Shown piece by piece: positions 25,801 to 37,830 of a stretch of DNA of 64,000 nt. A program made the translations under genes and the position numbers. Below the pieces are notes generated by a model. That model searched no databases. It saw only the letters and a program-made list of their open reading frames with translations, and was not told where the DNA came from. The stretch is from Tetracentron sinense (taxonomy: Eukaryota; Streptophyta; Magnoliopsida; Trochodendrales; Trochodendraceae), in the NCBI GenBank assembly GCA_015143295.1, contig CM026568.1, positions 13,026,607 through 13,090,606 on the forward strand, in the 5' to 3' direction. Position 1 is the stretch's first letter, and each line of letters begins with the position of its first letter.

Positions 25801-26985
25801 GGTGAGATAAATCGAGAAATCTATATGGAGCAACCCAAGGGATTTGAAAATTCACAATGTCCTCAATATGTTTGCAAATTGAGAAATACTCTATATGGGT
25901 TGAAGCAGGCTCCGAGAGCATGGTATGGAAAGATTGCTGAGTTTCTCACAATCAGTGGTTATATTCTAGCCCCAACTGATTCAAGTTTGTTTGTAAAATT
26001 TGTAGCAGACAGTTGCAGTTGTGCTAGTCTATGTTGATGATTTGATTATTACTGGAGATGATCTAGAAGAAATTAAAAGAATCCACATGAATCTTGGAAT
26101 TCAATTTTAGATGAAGGAACTTGGAGAGCTGAAGCACTTTCTCGGACTCAAGATAAATCGGAATAAATATGGACTATTTTTATGTCAGCAGAAATATTCC
26201 AGTGACCTGTTGAAGCGGTTTGGAATGTTTGATTGCAAACCAATGGCTACGCCGATGGATGTCAACACTAAAGTTCGTATAGATGAAGTTGAAGAACTTG
26301 AAGATTTATGCATGTACAGACAGTTAGTGGGAAGTTTGATCTACTTAAATCTAAATCGTCTTGATATCTCTCAAGCAGTAGGGGTCATGAGCAGATTTAT
26401 GCACAGTCTAAGAAAACCACATCTTGAGATTGTTTGAAGAATTCTACGATATGTAAAAGGAACAATGGATCATGGTGTTTGGTATGGAATGACTGTTGAA
26501 TGCAAAGTTGTAGGATACTATGATGCAGACTATGCAGGTGATCTCTCGACTCGAAGATCAACTACAAGCTATATGTTTAGTCTTGGTTCGGATGTTGTTT
26601 CTTGGTGCAGCAAGAGATAACCTACTGTTTCATTGTCCACAACTAAGGCAGAATATCGGGCAACAACAATGGTGTCACAAGAGAGTGTATGCTTGATGCA
26701 ATTGATGAAATATTTACATCAATCTACAGATTATATGGTTGGTTTATATTATGACAATGAAAGCACAATCAAGTTGGCAGAAAATCCAATTTTTCATGGC
26801 AGGACAAAGCACGTGGAGGTGTATCATGACTTTGTCATGGAGAAGGTGCTTCGAGGAGAAATTTGTCTTTTACTGATTCGTTCTAATGAGCAAGTTGTCG
26901 ACATATTTACTAAAGGGTTGTGTTACAAGAAGTTTGTAAAGTTCAAAAAGGAACTTGGCGTGATGAGCAGAGAGTCAGCGTTGAG
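22821..26985 (+). pseudogene. Copia 1 gag-pol polyprotein, degraded
   Basis: The remnant order is gag (ATG at 22821; in-frame stops within the first 30 codons and again later), zinc knuckle at ~23582 (CYNYGKPGHFVRNC, second Cys changed to Tyr), protease with VDSGCSNHM (~23828), GAG-pre-integrase with the His of LWHARL changed to Pro, and integrase (24406-24790). The integrase keeps RSDNGGEY and SERKNR, but the first catalytic Asp is replaced (VHSYVFSP). RVT_2 RT follows (25490-26440) with VYVDDLI at ~26030 in a shifted frame, then RNase H (26440-26990). At least ten stops or frameshifts are visible. It cannot produce a working polyprotein. Confidence 0.9.
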
Positions 26986-26991
26986 GGGGAG
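26981..26991 (+). promoter_or_regulatory. Copia 1 polypurine tract
   Basis: ttgagggggag immediately precedes the 3' LTR. This is the plus-strand priming site. Confidence 0.8.
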
Positions 26992-27396
26992 TGTTAAAGT
27001 CATCATGGACTCTACACATGCCAAAGGGGCCGGACCAGAAGACTAATTAGCTTTATCTAATTAGCTATATCTTGTGATAAGTAGATTAGCACTAGTGAGA
27101 ATTTAAGTTTATCTAAACTACCAAGAGTCAATATTAGATAGAAGAGTTTATCATGATTCTTTATTTGATAAAGTTTATCATGGTTCCTTATTTGATAAGG
27201 TTTATCATTACTTACTTAGTTAGGTTTGTAACTATTATAAATAGTGGAGAGGTGAACGGTTTATGTATTGAGAACTTTTAATTTACCATTGAATAAAGTT
27301 GTTCTCTTCTTCCTTTACTCTAGTTTTGTATATTTGGTGGAGAGTTTGAATACTAAGGCTTGGTGCCTAATTTCCATTGCGTAACATACTCCAACA
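26992..27396 (+). repeat. Copia 1 3' LTR
   Basis: TGTTAAAGTC...CCAACA. It contains a 14-bp duplication (ctaattagctatat) absent from the 5' LTR. Confidence 0.85.
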
Positions 27397-27401
27397 TGCC
27401 T

Positions 27402-27590
27402 TGTCTAAGGCCTCTTATGGGGGAGATGTATCCCTTTGCCTCTCCATTAATGGGAATCGAGTATTTCCCAATTGTAATGCATTGCATTAGAAGTTGTACC
27501 CATCTATTAGAAGTTGTACAAAATTCAATTTTTCGATCCAATTTTTTCAAGAAGTTTCTCAATGAAAGCCATATATGCTAGCTGTAGTTA
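27402..27590 (-). pseudogene. L1-like LINE RT fragment, 5' part
   Basis: Minus-strand translation gives WVQLLMQCI...YSIPINGE...GYISPIRGLRQG, the block just before the catalytic core of plant L1 reverse transcriptases. The reading stops exactly at RGLRQG, where the Copia target duplication and LTR begin. The continuation lies at 20020-22322. Further upstream LINE sequence (endonuclease) is not seen, so the copy was probably 5'-truncated on insertion. Confidence 0.8.
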
Positions 27591-28867
27591 TTTGCGCCTT
27601 TTTATTTCCTAAACTTAAGGTATTTGCATGGAGATGAGAATCCATCTGAGTTTTTTACTTGTCTACTGGAAACTGCTGATGAGAAAATCAATTTGTCATT
27701 GATTTTTTCTTGGGAAGGTACAATGTCTCTTTTGAAATTCCCATCCATTTTCTTTTATGCTGTCACCATCTAAGTACTAGTTGTAGAGTAGACAAATTCT
27801 ACTATGTGTTTTCTTCAGGGGTGTTTTGCACTAATATATTTATACATTTTGCAACTCTAATCAATTTGAATCTAATGTTGTGAATTAGGACATTTTTCCA
27901 ACCAAAAAAAAATAAAAAAAATTGACATATATGAACAGTCTAAGTTACGATGTGTTCATTATAATGTTGACGTTGCATTATCGGTGCATGAACATGGTGA
28001 AATCAGTACATGTAGTGGGACCATTTCTCGGTCACCATGTACAAATAACGTTATTCTGGGTGATTTTCCCAGATACCATCAGTATAAAGAGCAAAAACAA
28101 TTGAATTGATGGGTTCTCACAAAAACTCTATAATATCTAGAGGAAAAGGACACAGTCCTTTCTGGCTTGATACTAGATAGTGATTTTCTGTTAGAATGAG
28201 TTTGAAGTTATAGATGATCTATAAAGCAGGTTTTACATAAACTATTTTGGCTCCCATGTTTTTTATCTCAAAACATGTATGACATGAAGTTTTTGCCTTT
28301 TGGTGAGTCATGTTAGTGTTCGGTATCTTTAACAGGTGCAATCCTTTGTTTAACCAGGGGTTGTGTTAGTGGAAACTATAAAGGGATTTCTATCTGTTGC
28401 CTCAGTAAACTTTGCTACCTTTAACTTGAGTTTTAGTTCAAGTTCACAAGACACCTACATGATATGTAGGAGCTTGCTAAAATTTACTAAAATGAGTTTT
28501 AACTAAAAAAAGAAAAGAAAAAAAAGAAGATGATTATTGGGTATTTTATAAAGAATAGAAAGGGTATTCGTAGGTTTTTAAATAGAGTTTAATTATAAGC
28601 AGGGGATTTGGCTAGAACTCCCCAAAATATGTATTGATGGGAATTTCAGGAATTCCATTAAGAATTTACTTGACGGAAATACTTTTAATTTATTTTTATA
28701 ATTCCAAATTTCTTCTATCACATGGCGTATTTTAAGAGTTCTGATTATCTCTTGAACCAAAGCTGTTTTTTTTTATAGTAAAACTCTCTAAAATAATCTT
28801 AAAACCAACTTGCCTTAAAAACCAATGGGGTTGTTAAAATTTAAAGCTGTTGTCTATGATCACAACT

Positions 28868-29155
28868 TAGAGCAAATCTTCTAGTTGGCCCCTAATACCA
28901 ATTTAATATTAGGGCCCACATAACCAATCGAGTTGTTACACTTCAAACAGCATTTCCAATTCTTCAATTAATGAGCTGCCAACCTTCCAACTCAAACAAT
29001 GGTTAAAAACGTAATTGCCTATTTTTCTTTCTGTATCTCTCATTTGTTATTCTTTGGTTTTTTTTTTTTTATGTAAAAAATCCTTATCATTCAATTTTCT
29101 TTGGGATTTTGCAAATAAATCCTTATCTTTTCAACTATTTGTAAACAGCAATTTT
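28868..29155 (+). repeat. Inverted duplication, arm 1
   Basis: Matches the reverse complement of 36400-36916 through 'gagcaaatcttct.agttgg', 'gttacacttcaaaca.cat' and 'aaaaa.tccttatcttttcaactatttgtaaa' type blocks. Arm 2 carries ~255 bp of extra internal sequence. Confidence 0.65.
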
Positions 29156-29242
29156 TTTTTGGTGGTTTTGTATTATGTCCCTCCATTAACTTTTAAAACT
29201 GTAAATCCACCATTCTAATTTCCATTCAAAAGTTAGTTACCC

Positions 29243-29385
29243 AATGTTTGGTTGCTGAGAAAATTAGTGAAAACATGGAAAAGAAAAGAAAATTAGACAA
29301 AACACAGCTAAGAATTGTATTAGAAATATAAAATTTTCTTTTCTTTTCCATATTTTCACCTATTTTCTTGGCAACCAAACATAGC
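29243..29385 (+). mobile_element. MITE, family M1, copy 1
   Basis: About 140 bp, with terminal inverted repeats atgtttggttgctgagaaaa / tattttcttggcaaccaaac and an AT-rich centre. Homologous to 34825-34967 (inverted) and 37684-37830. Confidence 0.75.
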
Positions 29386-30051
29386 ATTAAGAGTTAATTT
29401 TTTGAAGAAATATTCCTTTGAACTTTTTAAAACTTTTTATTTAATGAGTTGGATGGAACGGTTGTGTCCCATTTATCCCCTTTTAGCTGGGGAAAATTAC
29501 GATGGCAAAAATAACGGAAAGAGAAAAAAAAGTACCATGGAATTTTATAGATTTCAAATTAATAATGCTATAAAGTTTCTTCTTACTATATTCGGTGCAG
29601 TCACAAGTTCATTTGTTATCTCTTTTCAACAACATCAAAACACCAAAGTGCAAAATACTGAGTGACCCCAAAAAAAAGTAGAAAAATATTGATAATTTGT
29701 ATAACCGTTGACATGATCTAATAAGACTAATTAATAATACACAAGAGGGAATCAGAATAGAATGTGCAATGCAAGCAACACAGCTTCGCAGTCAGCTGTG
29801 TAATGGTTTAGTTATAATCAGGTGAACTACATATAATTCTTATTAGCTCTTGCTTCACGTGAAAAGATTAAGGAAATGTTTATTTGTATGGATGGTAATT
29901 TAATTTCTACATGGGGTCATACATATAGAGTTGGTATCCTAAAGCACCACAAGCTTTGCAAGACCAACTTCGAATGCTACAAAACAAAGCCTTCAACGTG
30001 AACAACAACGTATCATCTCTATTTTAATGGTAGATTTTTTTTTGGTGAGAT

Positions 30052-30056
30052 ATTTT
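30052..30056. repeat. Target duplication atttt, left
   Basis: Matches 33070-33074. Confidence 0.7.
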
Positions 30057-33000
30057 TGTCAGCACCCCATTTTTACACCCCCTTCAACCTTGGTTAATTA
30101 AGTTAACCATGGTTAGCTTGGTCAAACCCTAAGTAAGCCTAAGCCCTAGTCTAACCCTAGGTCCATTCCCAAGAGCCGTGGCTAAGACCTTAAGGCCAAG
30201 TCAAAAACCCAGTATGTGCCTAAGCCTTCAAGGCCCAAAGCTCTTTACCCATGCCTTTGCCTTAGCCCATTACCTAAGCCAAGTCCAACTTGAGACCCAT
30301 TTTCTAAGCCCATTCCTCATAACCCATACCCTCTCTCCCAAAATTTCCATTTGTGTGAAAAGAGAAAAGACACTTTGAAAAATAGAATGTAAGCCCTACT
30401 CTTTCTATCATCCCTCTCTCTCTTCTTGACACCTCACACCCTAAGTCTTACAACCTACCATGTCTACCTTAGCTAGGTGTACCCTAACTCTTGACTTACC
30501 TTGACCAAGGTGACCAATAAGATGATTTCCCTCTTCTCATTTTGAAATTATCTAAAAAAGAGGGAAAAACCCACACACTAAAAAGCACTTACGATTGGGA
30601 AGGGGGGGATCCCACCCACTCTCTCTCTTTCTCTCTCTTCCTTCTCACTCTAAGTGGACTAATGAAGTGATGCCACCTCATCTAGTCCCTCTCTCCATTC
30701 AAGCCAAAACCCCAAAGTTATGTCTAAACCCAATCTAGGCCCAAGACCATCTTTGAATTCAAAAAGTTCTACTTAAGCCCATGAATCTTGAGGCCCAAGA
30801 TCAAGCCCTAATCATGTTGCCTATTTAAAGCAAGAGATGGGGTTTAGAAAAAAAAAAAAAAAAAATCTCATTCTCTCATCTCCATGAGCCACCGGTAGAG
30901 CAAGGAGTAGAAGAAGGAAGGAAGAGGAGAGTTCTCACGTACCTAACAGCCCCTGGACAACCCCTTATCAGTCCCTGTAACAGACCCTAGAACAGCCACT
31001 TCCTCAACCCTATACACACTCATAACAGTCCCTAAAGTGACTCTGTTTTACCTCCAGTAAAAGTCCCATTGCAGTCCTAAACCGGTCCATGCCCAGCCCC
31101 TATAGTTGCCACAACACCACCTCATTGCAACCTCTATAACAGCCCCACAACACCACCTCATTGCAGTCCCTAAAACAGCCCCTTCTCAGTCCTTATAACA
31201 GCCACTGAGTCACCCTCTGTCCAACCCTTGCCATACCCGAAATCACCCTCTGTCCAACTCTTACCATACCCGAAATCACCCTCCGTTCAGCCCCCTCACC
31301 AAAGTCCCAAAACAACCCCTGTTTTCGGTGTACAACCAAAGGCGCAGCAGCAGCCTCCTTTGTCTCCATGCACCAAGGGCAGCAGCATCAACATCAGTGT
31401 TAGTGTCCTCTGTGCAAACCAGTGGCACCTCCATCGCAGCACCTTGGCATCTCTTTCCCTTCCATTCTCCACTACCGTAAGTAGTAAGCCTCTCTCCCTC
31501 TTTATTTCTTTCATGATCTTTGTTAGAAGGTTATCTTGGATTAGTTAGCTACGGTTAGGTTAGAATAACCTAGGTAGTCAGTTAATTAAAGTTCTTACTT
31601 TAGTTTCAATTTGGTTTAGACTTTTAAATAACTTCTATGTTAGTTCTAATTAGATAATATTTTGAGATTTGTTAGCTTCTAAACAAGGTAAATATTTTTG
31701 TGGTAGTTTAATTTTTTGGATAACTTTGGTTTAGTTAACGTAAGGCTATTTCACCTAGTTAGTTTGATCTCTTGTTAGTATTAATGCATGTGTCAGTTTC
31801 TCATTAGTTTAAATATGTTTTTTAATTTAAATTCTGCAAATCACTTGGTGTTTATGTTAATCTAGTTTCCTTAGTTTAGGATTACTCCAATTCGAAATAT
31901 TGTTTATGTTAGTTTAGCTTCTAATGACTTTTAGCTAGAGTAAGACGTGTTATTTAGGTTAGTTGGTAACAATCTAATTTTGTCATTTTCTTAGTTTTAC
32001 TTCTAGGATAGTTGCTTGATTAGTTAGAGACTAATTTATAGGATAGTTAGAAGCTAACCGTAGTTATTTTTAGTTTGACTTAAGTCTAATGTCTAGGTTA
32101 TTTCTCACTAAACAAAAAAGATTCTAGTTTAGTCTTAGAGTAGATTATGACTTTAAGTTAGATTTTAGGAAAATCCTTAAATTAGCCTTAGGTTAGTCAT
32201 AAAGTTAATCTTGGTTAGTCCTTAAGTTAGTTTTAGGGTAATCCTTAAGTAAGTCATAGGTTAGTCTTAAGTTAGTTAAAATCTAGGAACCTAACTTATT
32301 TCTCACAGGTTCACAACATAATTATACGGTGATTCTTAGGTGACTTAGTTGAACCCAATTCTTCTTTTAGACTAGCCTTAGTTAATTAAACTCTTTTTAA
32401 GACAATCCTTAGGATTAAATAACCATAGTTAGTTTAGGCTTGTTGCTCCGCAATGAGCCTAAACTACTATTCAAATAATCCAAAAAAAATGATGAACATT
32501 CAAAAATACCAAAAACATTCAAAAAATCTGAAAAGACCAAAAACATGCTTGCTAGGCTTTTTGACCTTCGCTAACACCCTTCTAACTGCAGTTAGACTGA
32601 CTTTGCACTTGACCAACTCGGTCAACTAAACCCTAGCCCCCGGGTTAGATCCTTGACCACCCTATGCGCACACACACACACCCCTAGCCTTGGCACAGGC
32701 TCATGTGCCAGAACTACGCTCGGTCTTATCTCACCTGGTGAGTACGTAGGCAACCCTACTCGGGTTCGACCCTAGCTATTTAGCTTTTTTTATTTTTTTG
32801 GATTAGTATTTGATTAAATACTTAGGCATTTTAATTAAATTTTGAGATTAAATTTGGCTTAAATTTAGGGAGTAGGTAACCATTGTAAAATGGGGGTCCT
32901 GGGGTGCCTAACACCTTCCCCAGGACTTAATCGAACCGCTTACCCTAACTCTAATAGACCATTTGCCTTATCCAAATCAATCCGGGACCTATCCCTAAGA

Positions 33001-33069
33001 CTGAATAGGTGGCAACTCTCAGTCAAACCAACACAATGTGAAAGTGGGTAGGAAAATCTCATGCTCACA
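30057..33069. mobile_element. 3.0-kb solo LTR, relative of the LARD LTR
   Basis: Bounded by TGTCAGCACCCC and GCTCACA with the 5-bp duplication atttt. It is inverted relative to 10462-13004. Its right ~400 bp (tgactgagagttgccacct in reverse complement, then the gcacccc, cgaaccgct and gagtacgtaggcaaccc blocks) match the LARD LTR start, and its left end (caccccatttttacacccc) matches the LARD LTR end. A second LTR and all retroviral-type domains are absent, as expected after LTR-LTR recombination. The interior has an A-tract at 30848, C-rich cagtccctaaaacagcccc repeats (30950-31290) and ttaggttagtcttaag repeats (~32060-32290). Transcription direction is uncertain. Confidence 0.75.
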
Positions 33070-33074
33070 ATTTT
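33070..33074. repeat. Target duplication atttt, right
   Basis: Directly follows the solo LTR terminus CTCACA. Confidence 0.7.
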
Positions 33075-34824
33075 AATGGTAGATCAAAACATTGATTCCT
33101 AATTAAGCTCCTTACAATTTTAATTAATTTATTATAATAGTAAATTAACTCAAAATTTGAGTTAAGTTTTTCAACTTGGGTATTCTTACTTGCTCGATAA
33201 TGATTAGTCTACCCACATAAAATGCAATGAAAATAATGATAGATGAAAATATATAATAATTTCTATCTCACCTAATGTAATATGCATATACTTGTTTATT
33301 ATCTTTTTGACATGAAAAAATTGTACGATAGAAATCATCTACCTATGTGCCTGATTAAGATTTCTCAAGGGGAGAGAAGGTGTGGTGTGTGTGTGAGAGA
33401 GAAAGAGAGAGAGTTAGAGAAGAATATGTTCATACCAAACTTAAATGATGGGTATAATTTCACCATTAGTGCAGAGTTATAGACATATGGTAAGCTAGAA
33501 TTAACATGACAGTACAAATCCCACCAAACACATTTAAGGCTCCATTATTTTGGTAGAACATTTAAAGTGTAGAACTTTCATTCTTTCATGCTTAATTTTA
33601 CTTAATGTCTACAACTATATTATTTCATTGAGTGCAAATATAGAACTTTTAAATTGCACCTAAAATATTGGATTTTTTAAGTTCCATAATTGTGAAACTT
33701 CTAACTAATTCATACCTCTCCCCTCTCTTCCTAGACTCAAAACATTGACATTCTAGACTTTTAAAAGTTCCCAACAAAAGAACGGAGCATAAACGAACCA
33801 ACTACTTAATAACACAACACAATGAAGAGCACCGTTAAATGACTCACATCAAAAGTTAAAGTTAAAACAAATGTTTAAAGGAAATAAATAAACGTTTGTA
33901 AGAGGAAATGTGATCTTTCTATCTAACTACAAAAAACAAGGACAAAAGCTTTAACCCTATGTCTGGGTGAATCTTAACACATTTAAATGGTGTTAAATAG
34001 GGACATGTGGCAAGAAAAGGGAGGACAAGGCGCCCCCTTCGCTCCACCAGCGAGGAGGTGACTATTTCCTTGCTTAAATAAGATGCACACGTTGCTACTA
34101 AACTTGGATAGAAACGTTTTGGAGAGAGGCTCATCTGGATTGTTGTAGATTATGAACAGGAAATAATATCACCGGACCCTCAGATAAGTTAATTGAAAAT
34201 GTGAAACCCTATGGTTTCAAAAGTGGGATTGAAAATGAAAAAAAAAAAAACCTATGGTTTCAAAATTTGGAATTTCAGGAGGAGAGAGACAAAATAGAGA
34301 AGCGAATTCACCCGAAAATAAGGTAATAAAAGAGGAGAAACACAAATTTAAATTATATTTCACAAGAATTTGATTAATTTTCATGAGAATCTAAATATAC
34401 CCAAGTAATCTCCTCCCCCAACCGCATCTCACAGCTATAATAGAATACCACAGAGAAATTAAAGGACTCTATTTGATTGATTTGCCTTGTGAGTACAGCC
34501 CATGCTCTAATCAGTATAAGACTATAAGTATTAGCAACAATCACAGTTCGAATTTATTTTTTTTTTTAAATTTAAAGGAAATGCGGAAAAATTCTAAACT
34601 AACACATCTGAATTTAGAGGCGGACTCGCCCCTTTTCATGCTCCCATTCGACATATCTAAGATTCACTGTAAATCTTGTAACAACCTATCTTTTTTATCG
34701 AGTTGGGGATATGGTTTTGTTAGCACAGACGAAGCGAGGATGGTGAGAAGTAGACTCACCCCTTTTTATGCTTTCAATCATACTCGCATTCTCCATATCT
34801 AAGATTCATTGTAAAACCCTAAAG

Positions 34825-34967
34825 CTATGTTTGGTTGCCGAGAAAATAGGTGTAAATATGGAAAAGAAAAGAAAATTTCATATTTCTGATACAATTCTTA
34901 GCTGTGTTTTGTCTAATTTTCTTTTCTTTTCCATGTTTTCACTAATTTTCTCTGCAACCAAACATAG
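34825..34967 (-). mobile_element. MITE, family M1, copy 2
   Basis: ctatgtttggttgccgagaa ... ctgcaaccaaacatag. Inverted relative to copy 1, with the same internal gaaaagaaaagaaaatt and 'caattcttagctgtgttttg' blocks. Confidence 0.75.
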
Positions 34968-36399
34968 GGTAAGTACCCAATATTTTCTCTTATTTCTCTG
35001 TCAAATCTTATCTCTTCATGTACAACTAATACCACAGAAGAAGTGAGGATGCATGATCTTCAAAGCATATCACGAGATCTTGGGAAGCTTGTCGACGTCG
35101 TTAGTCGTTGCAAGGTAAGCTTTCCTGGGTGGGTTGGGCTTCTTCCCCTAATACTTCGCGGAAGACCAGAGCAGATTTCTCCTTAAAACTTCTCTCATGT
35201 TAAGGAAAATGCTTGTAGCATTCAAGGGGAAGATAGAGTTAAATGAATCGACTCAACTCGTCAAATGCACATCTTTGAGAAGTGTAGGGATTAATGGATG
35301 TCTTGAACGTTGGGAAAAAAGAGATGCCTAGGGAAGGAACTATTTGGTTGGCCCAGGTAATCGAAAGGACTCTCTATTTTGTTTGTAAAGTTAAACTACT
35401 CATACATACGCATGTATGAAAGCAATAAATTTTAAATTTTAAAGTGGGAAGAGGTAGGTAACGCAGGAGAGAAGTTTTATGATGAATATTTTTTAGAGTG
35501 CCAACAACACTCCCCATTGGTGAATGGGTGAAGAGGAAGATATGTTTTCGCATGGGTGCCACCTAGGTAAACTCATAAATGAAGAGGGATGAAATAAAAG
35601 ACTTTTAGAATGCAAAAACAATATAATAAATGATGGGGATGACGTGCCAAAATTAAGGAAAAATAAAAACTAAAGAAGAGTGCCACCTAGGCATCTAATT
35701 TCTTTAGTATATAGTATAAATTTTTTTTAAAAAAAAATCTAAAACTCAATGTCAAATAGATGAACCCTGAGGGTGAGTAAATCTTAATTATAATTAGTGA
35801 GTGTTAAAAGGGACACATAACTATGGTTAAGCATAATCAACCCGAAGCTTAATATTTTTTTTTTCTAAAATCCAAGGTTAAATGGACACAACTATAGTTA
35901 AGATTCATCTATTTAACCGTCTGTTTGCCCCCAAAACCCTATAGTTAAGATTCATCCATTTAACCATCCATTTTTTTTCTAAAATCGAGCTCCACAAGTA
36001 TGTGTGCCGAGTTGAACCGGACTTATAATTCAGCTCTGGATTTCTTCAATGCAAGCATTAGCTCCTTAACGGTAAACCACCTTTTTCTTTGAGGAGAATT
36101 ATCTTTTTTTTAAAAAAAATTTATAATTATGTTATAAATAAGTCGTGACATCTATAATCCTATTTAGTTGGTATTCTGTGGATGATCATTTTTAAAAAGA
36201 ACATTTTGATATTTACAAAAAAATTGAAAAATCTCTCTCATGGTTATGGATTTTGTAGGCCTTAGTGGACCTGAGTGTAAATTTGATGCTTATAATAATT
36301 TCCAGCCTTAAAAGTACATAAGTGATTAAGCTTAACCCTAATTAAAGGGAGATAAATGAGGGACATAATACAAAATCACAAAACAAAAGAAAAAATGAA

Positions 36400-36916
36400 A
36401 AAAGATATTTACAAATAGTTGAAAAGATAAGGAATTTTTTACAAAAAAACCCAAAAAAAAAGAAAAAAAGGTGAGATACGGAAATGAAATGTTGCACCCG
36501 AGGACAAATGAGTAGCGAATTACATTTTTATTGAGTTGAAATGTTGATAACGCATTAAATAAAAAATTAAAAATGTTGTTTGAAGTGTAACAAACTCAAT
36601 TGGTTATTAGGGTCTAAAGCCAACTGAGCAGCAGCAGCAGAATGAAAAGAAAGGGAAGAATGTACAAGGAGAAAATACAATATTACATCCGGCTCAGGAG
36701 GAGTCGGGGATGGATGGCATGAATATACAGTGCATGTCAGTCTCAATTGGAGAAAAAGATGAGGAGATGAAAGCAGATGTAGATTTTCAGTGACCTGTAT
36801 CAACAAGGGACAGTTAGGTGATATTTTCAATAGCAAAAAAGAATAATTTCACGAATACGCAAGCCCTCTCCTATTACCAAAATTGGTATTAGGGGCCAAC
36901 TAAGAAGATTTGCTCT
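36400..36916 (-). repeat. Inverted duplication, arm 2
   Basis: Reverse-complement match to 28868-29155, split by ~255 bp (about 36620-36878) that may be a separate small insertion. Confidence 0.65.
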
Positions 36917-37137
36917 CCAATAAATAAGATTTTGTTTCCATGAGCCACACACGTGCATTCACAAGTGTATGAGCATGTGCGCAAATGCGCTTGAGGCACA
37001 CTTTATACTTTGAACGTATGCATCATATTTTCAAATGATTTGATCGATATGCATGTCGAATCATCAGTTAAAGGCGTGGTTGACATGTGCAGTAACCTAT
37101 AAAATGTGAATGGCAACGGAAAATGGTCTTGCGCTTT

Positions 37138-37261
37138 CACACGTCATTGGAACATGTGACGATAAAAAGGGGATAAGTCATTTTATTTTCTCTCTATGTT
37201 TTTAACTTCTCCTCACTTGATATATCTTTTTTTTTTATCGTCACATGTGGGATGATGTGTG
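37138..37261. mobile_element. Small hairpin element, MITE-like
   Basis: About 30-bp inverted arms (cacacgtcattggaacatgt + gacgataaaaa / ttttttatcgtcacatgtgg + gatgatgtgtg) around ~65 bp. No clear target duplication. Confidence 0.6.
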
Positions 37262-37683
37262 AAGTACGGGACCATATTTTTGACGTCTGCTGGAGACAAT
37301 CCGATGCCAATATGAAGGGTGACACGTTCACTTAGACCTATCAAAGTGGGTGTGTGTGGATGAACAGCTAGGATTGTTCAGAAGAGTCCACTCCTTGGGA
37401 ATTCGTTGGAGCCAATGGTTGAAGGGTTGTAAAGGTTCTTTGCAGTCATCCATTCCCACCTTCACCATATTATTGACCCCACTCTAGGCCAAAATGTTGC
37501 ATCACTCCTCTTGAAGATAAAAAGATAACATGCCTTGGGATCACATGTGCCCAAATATCGTTGACCCTACTCTCCTGTAATAATGAGGGGAGCGGCGTCT
37601 CCCATTATTGTGGACACCTGTCACTTTTAACTATAGTTAATAGTTTTAACCATAGTTTTTTGTTAAACATAATAACCCTAACC

Positions 37684-37830
37684 TTATGTTTGGCTACCGG
37701 GAAAATAGGTAAAAACATTTTTTTTTTGTTAGAATGTAAAAAAAAAAAAGTTTTCTAATACAATTTTTAGTTATATTTTCTTTAATTTTCATTACTTTTC
37801 TCTTTTTCCAATTATTTTCTCAACCATAAG
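37684..37830 (-). mobile_element. MITE, family M1, copy 3 (diverged)
   Basis: ttatgtttggctaccgggaa ... ttattttctcaaccataag. The most diverged of the three copies, with poly-T/A expansions inside. Confidence 0.6.

Larger units (their letters stand above)
22328..27396 (+). mobile_element. Ty1/Copia retrotransposon 1, full length, inactive
   Basis: A 5.07-kb element with two LTRs of about 395 and 405 bp, a 5-bp target duplication (tgcct), a tRNA-iMet primer-binding site, a polypurine tract and a Copia-order gag-PR-INT-RT-RH reading region broken by many stops. By eye the LTRs differ at about 20 of ~390 aligned positions plus a ~14-bp and a 3-bp indel, so the insertion is moderately old. It sits inside the RT domain of an L1-like LINE. 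Confidence 0.9.
27591..30051. other. Gene-free intergenic DNA with MITE sequence
   Basis: Short frames only, with no recognised protein. It contains one arm of an inverted duplication (28868-29155) and one MITE copy (29243-29385). The attttaatggtagat at 30021 also occurs at 33070, beyond the solo LTR. Confidence 0.5.

Noticed and set aside
31228..31548. 106-codon Pro/Ser-rich frame
   Set aside because: Simple C-rich repeats within the solo LTR, with no domain or codon signature.
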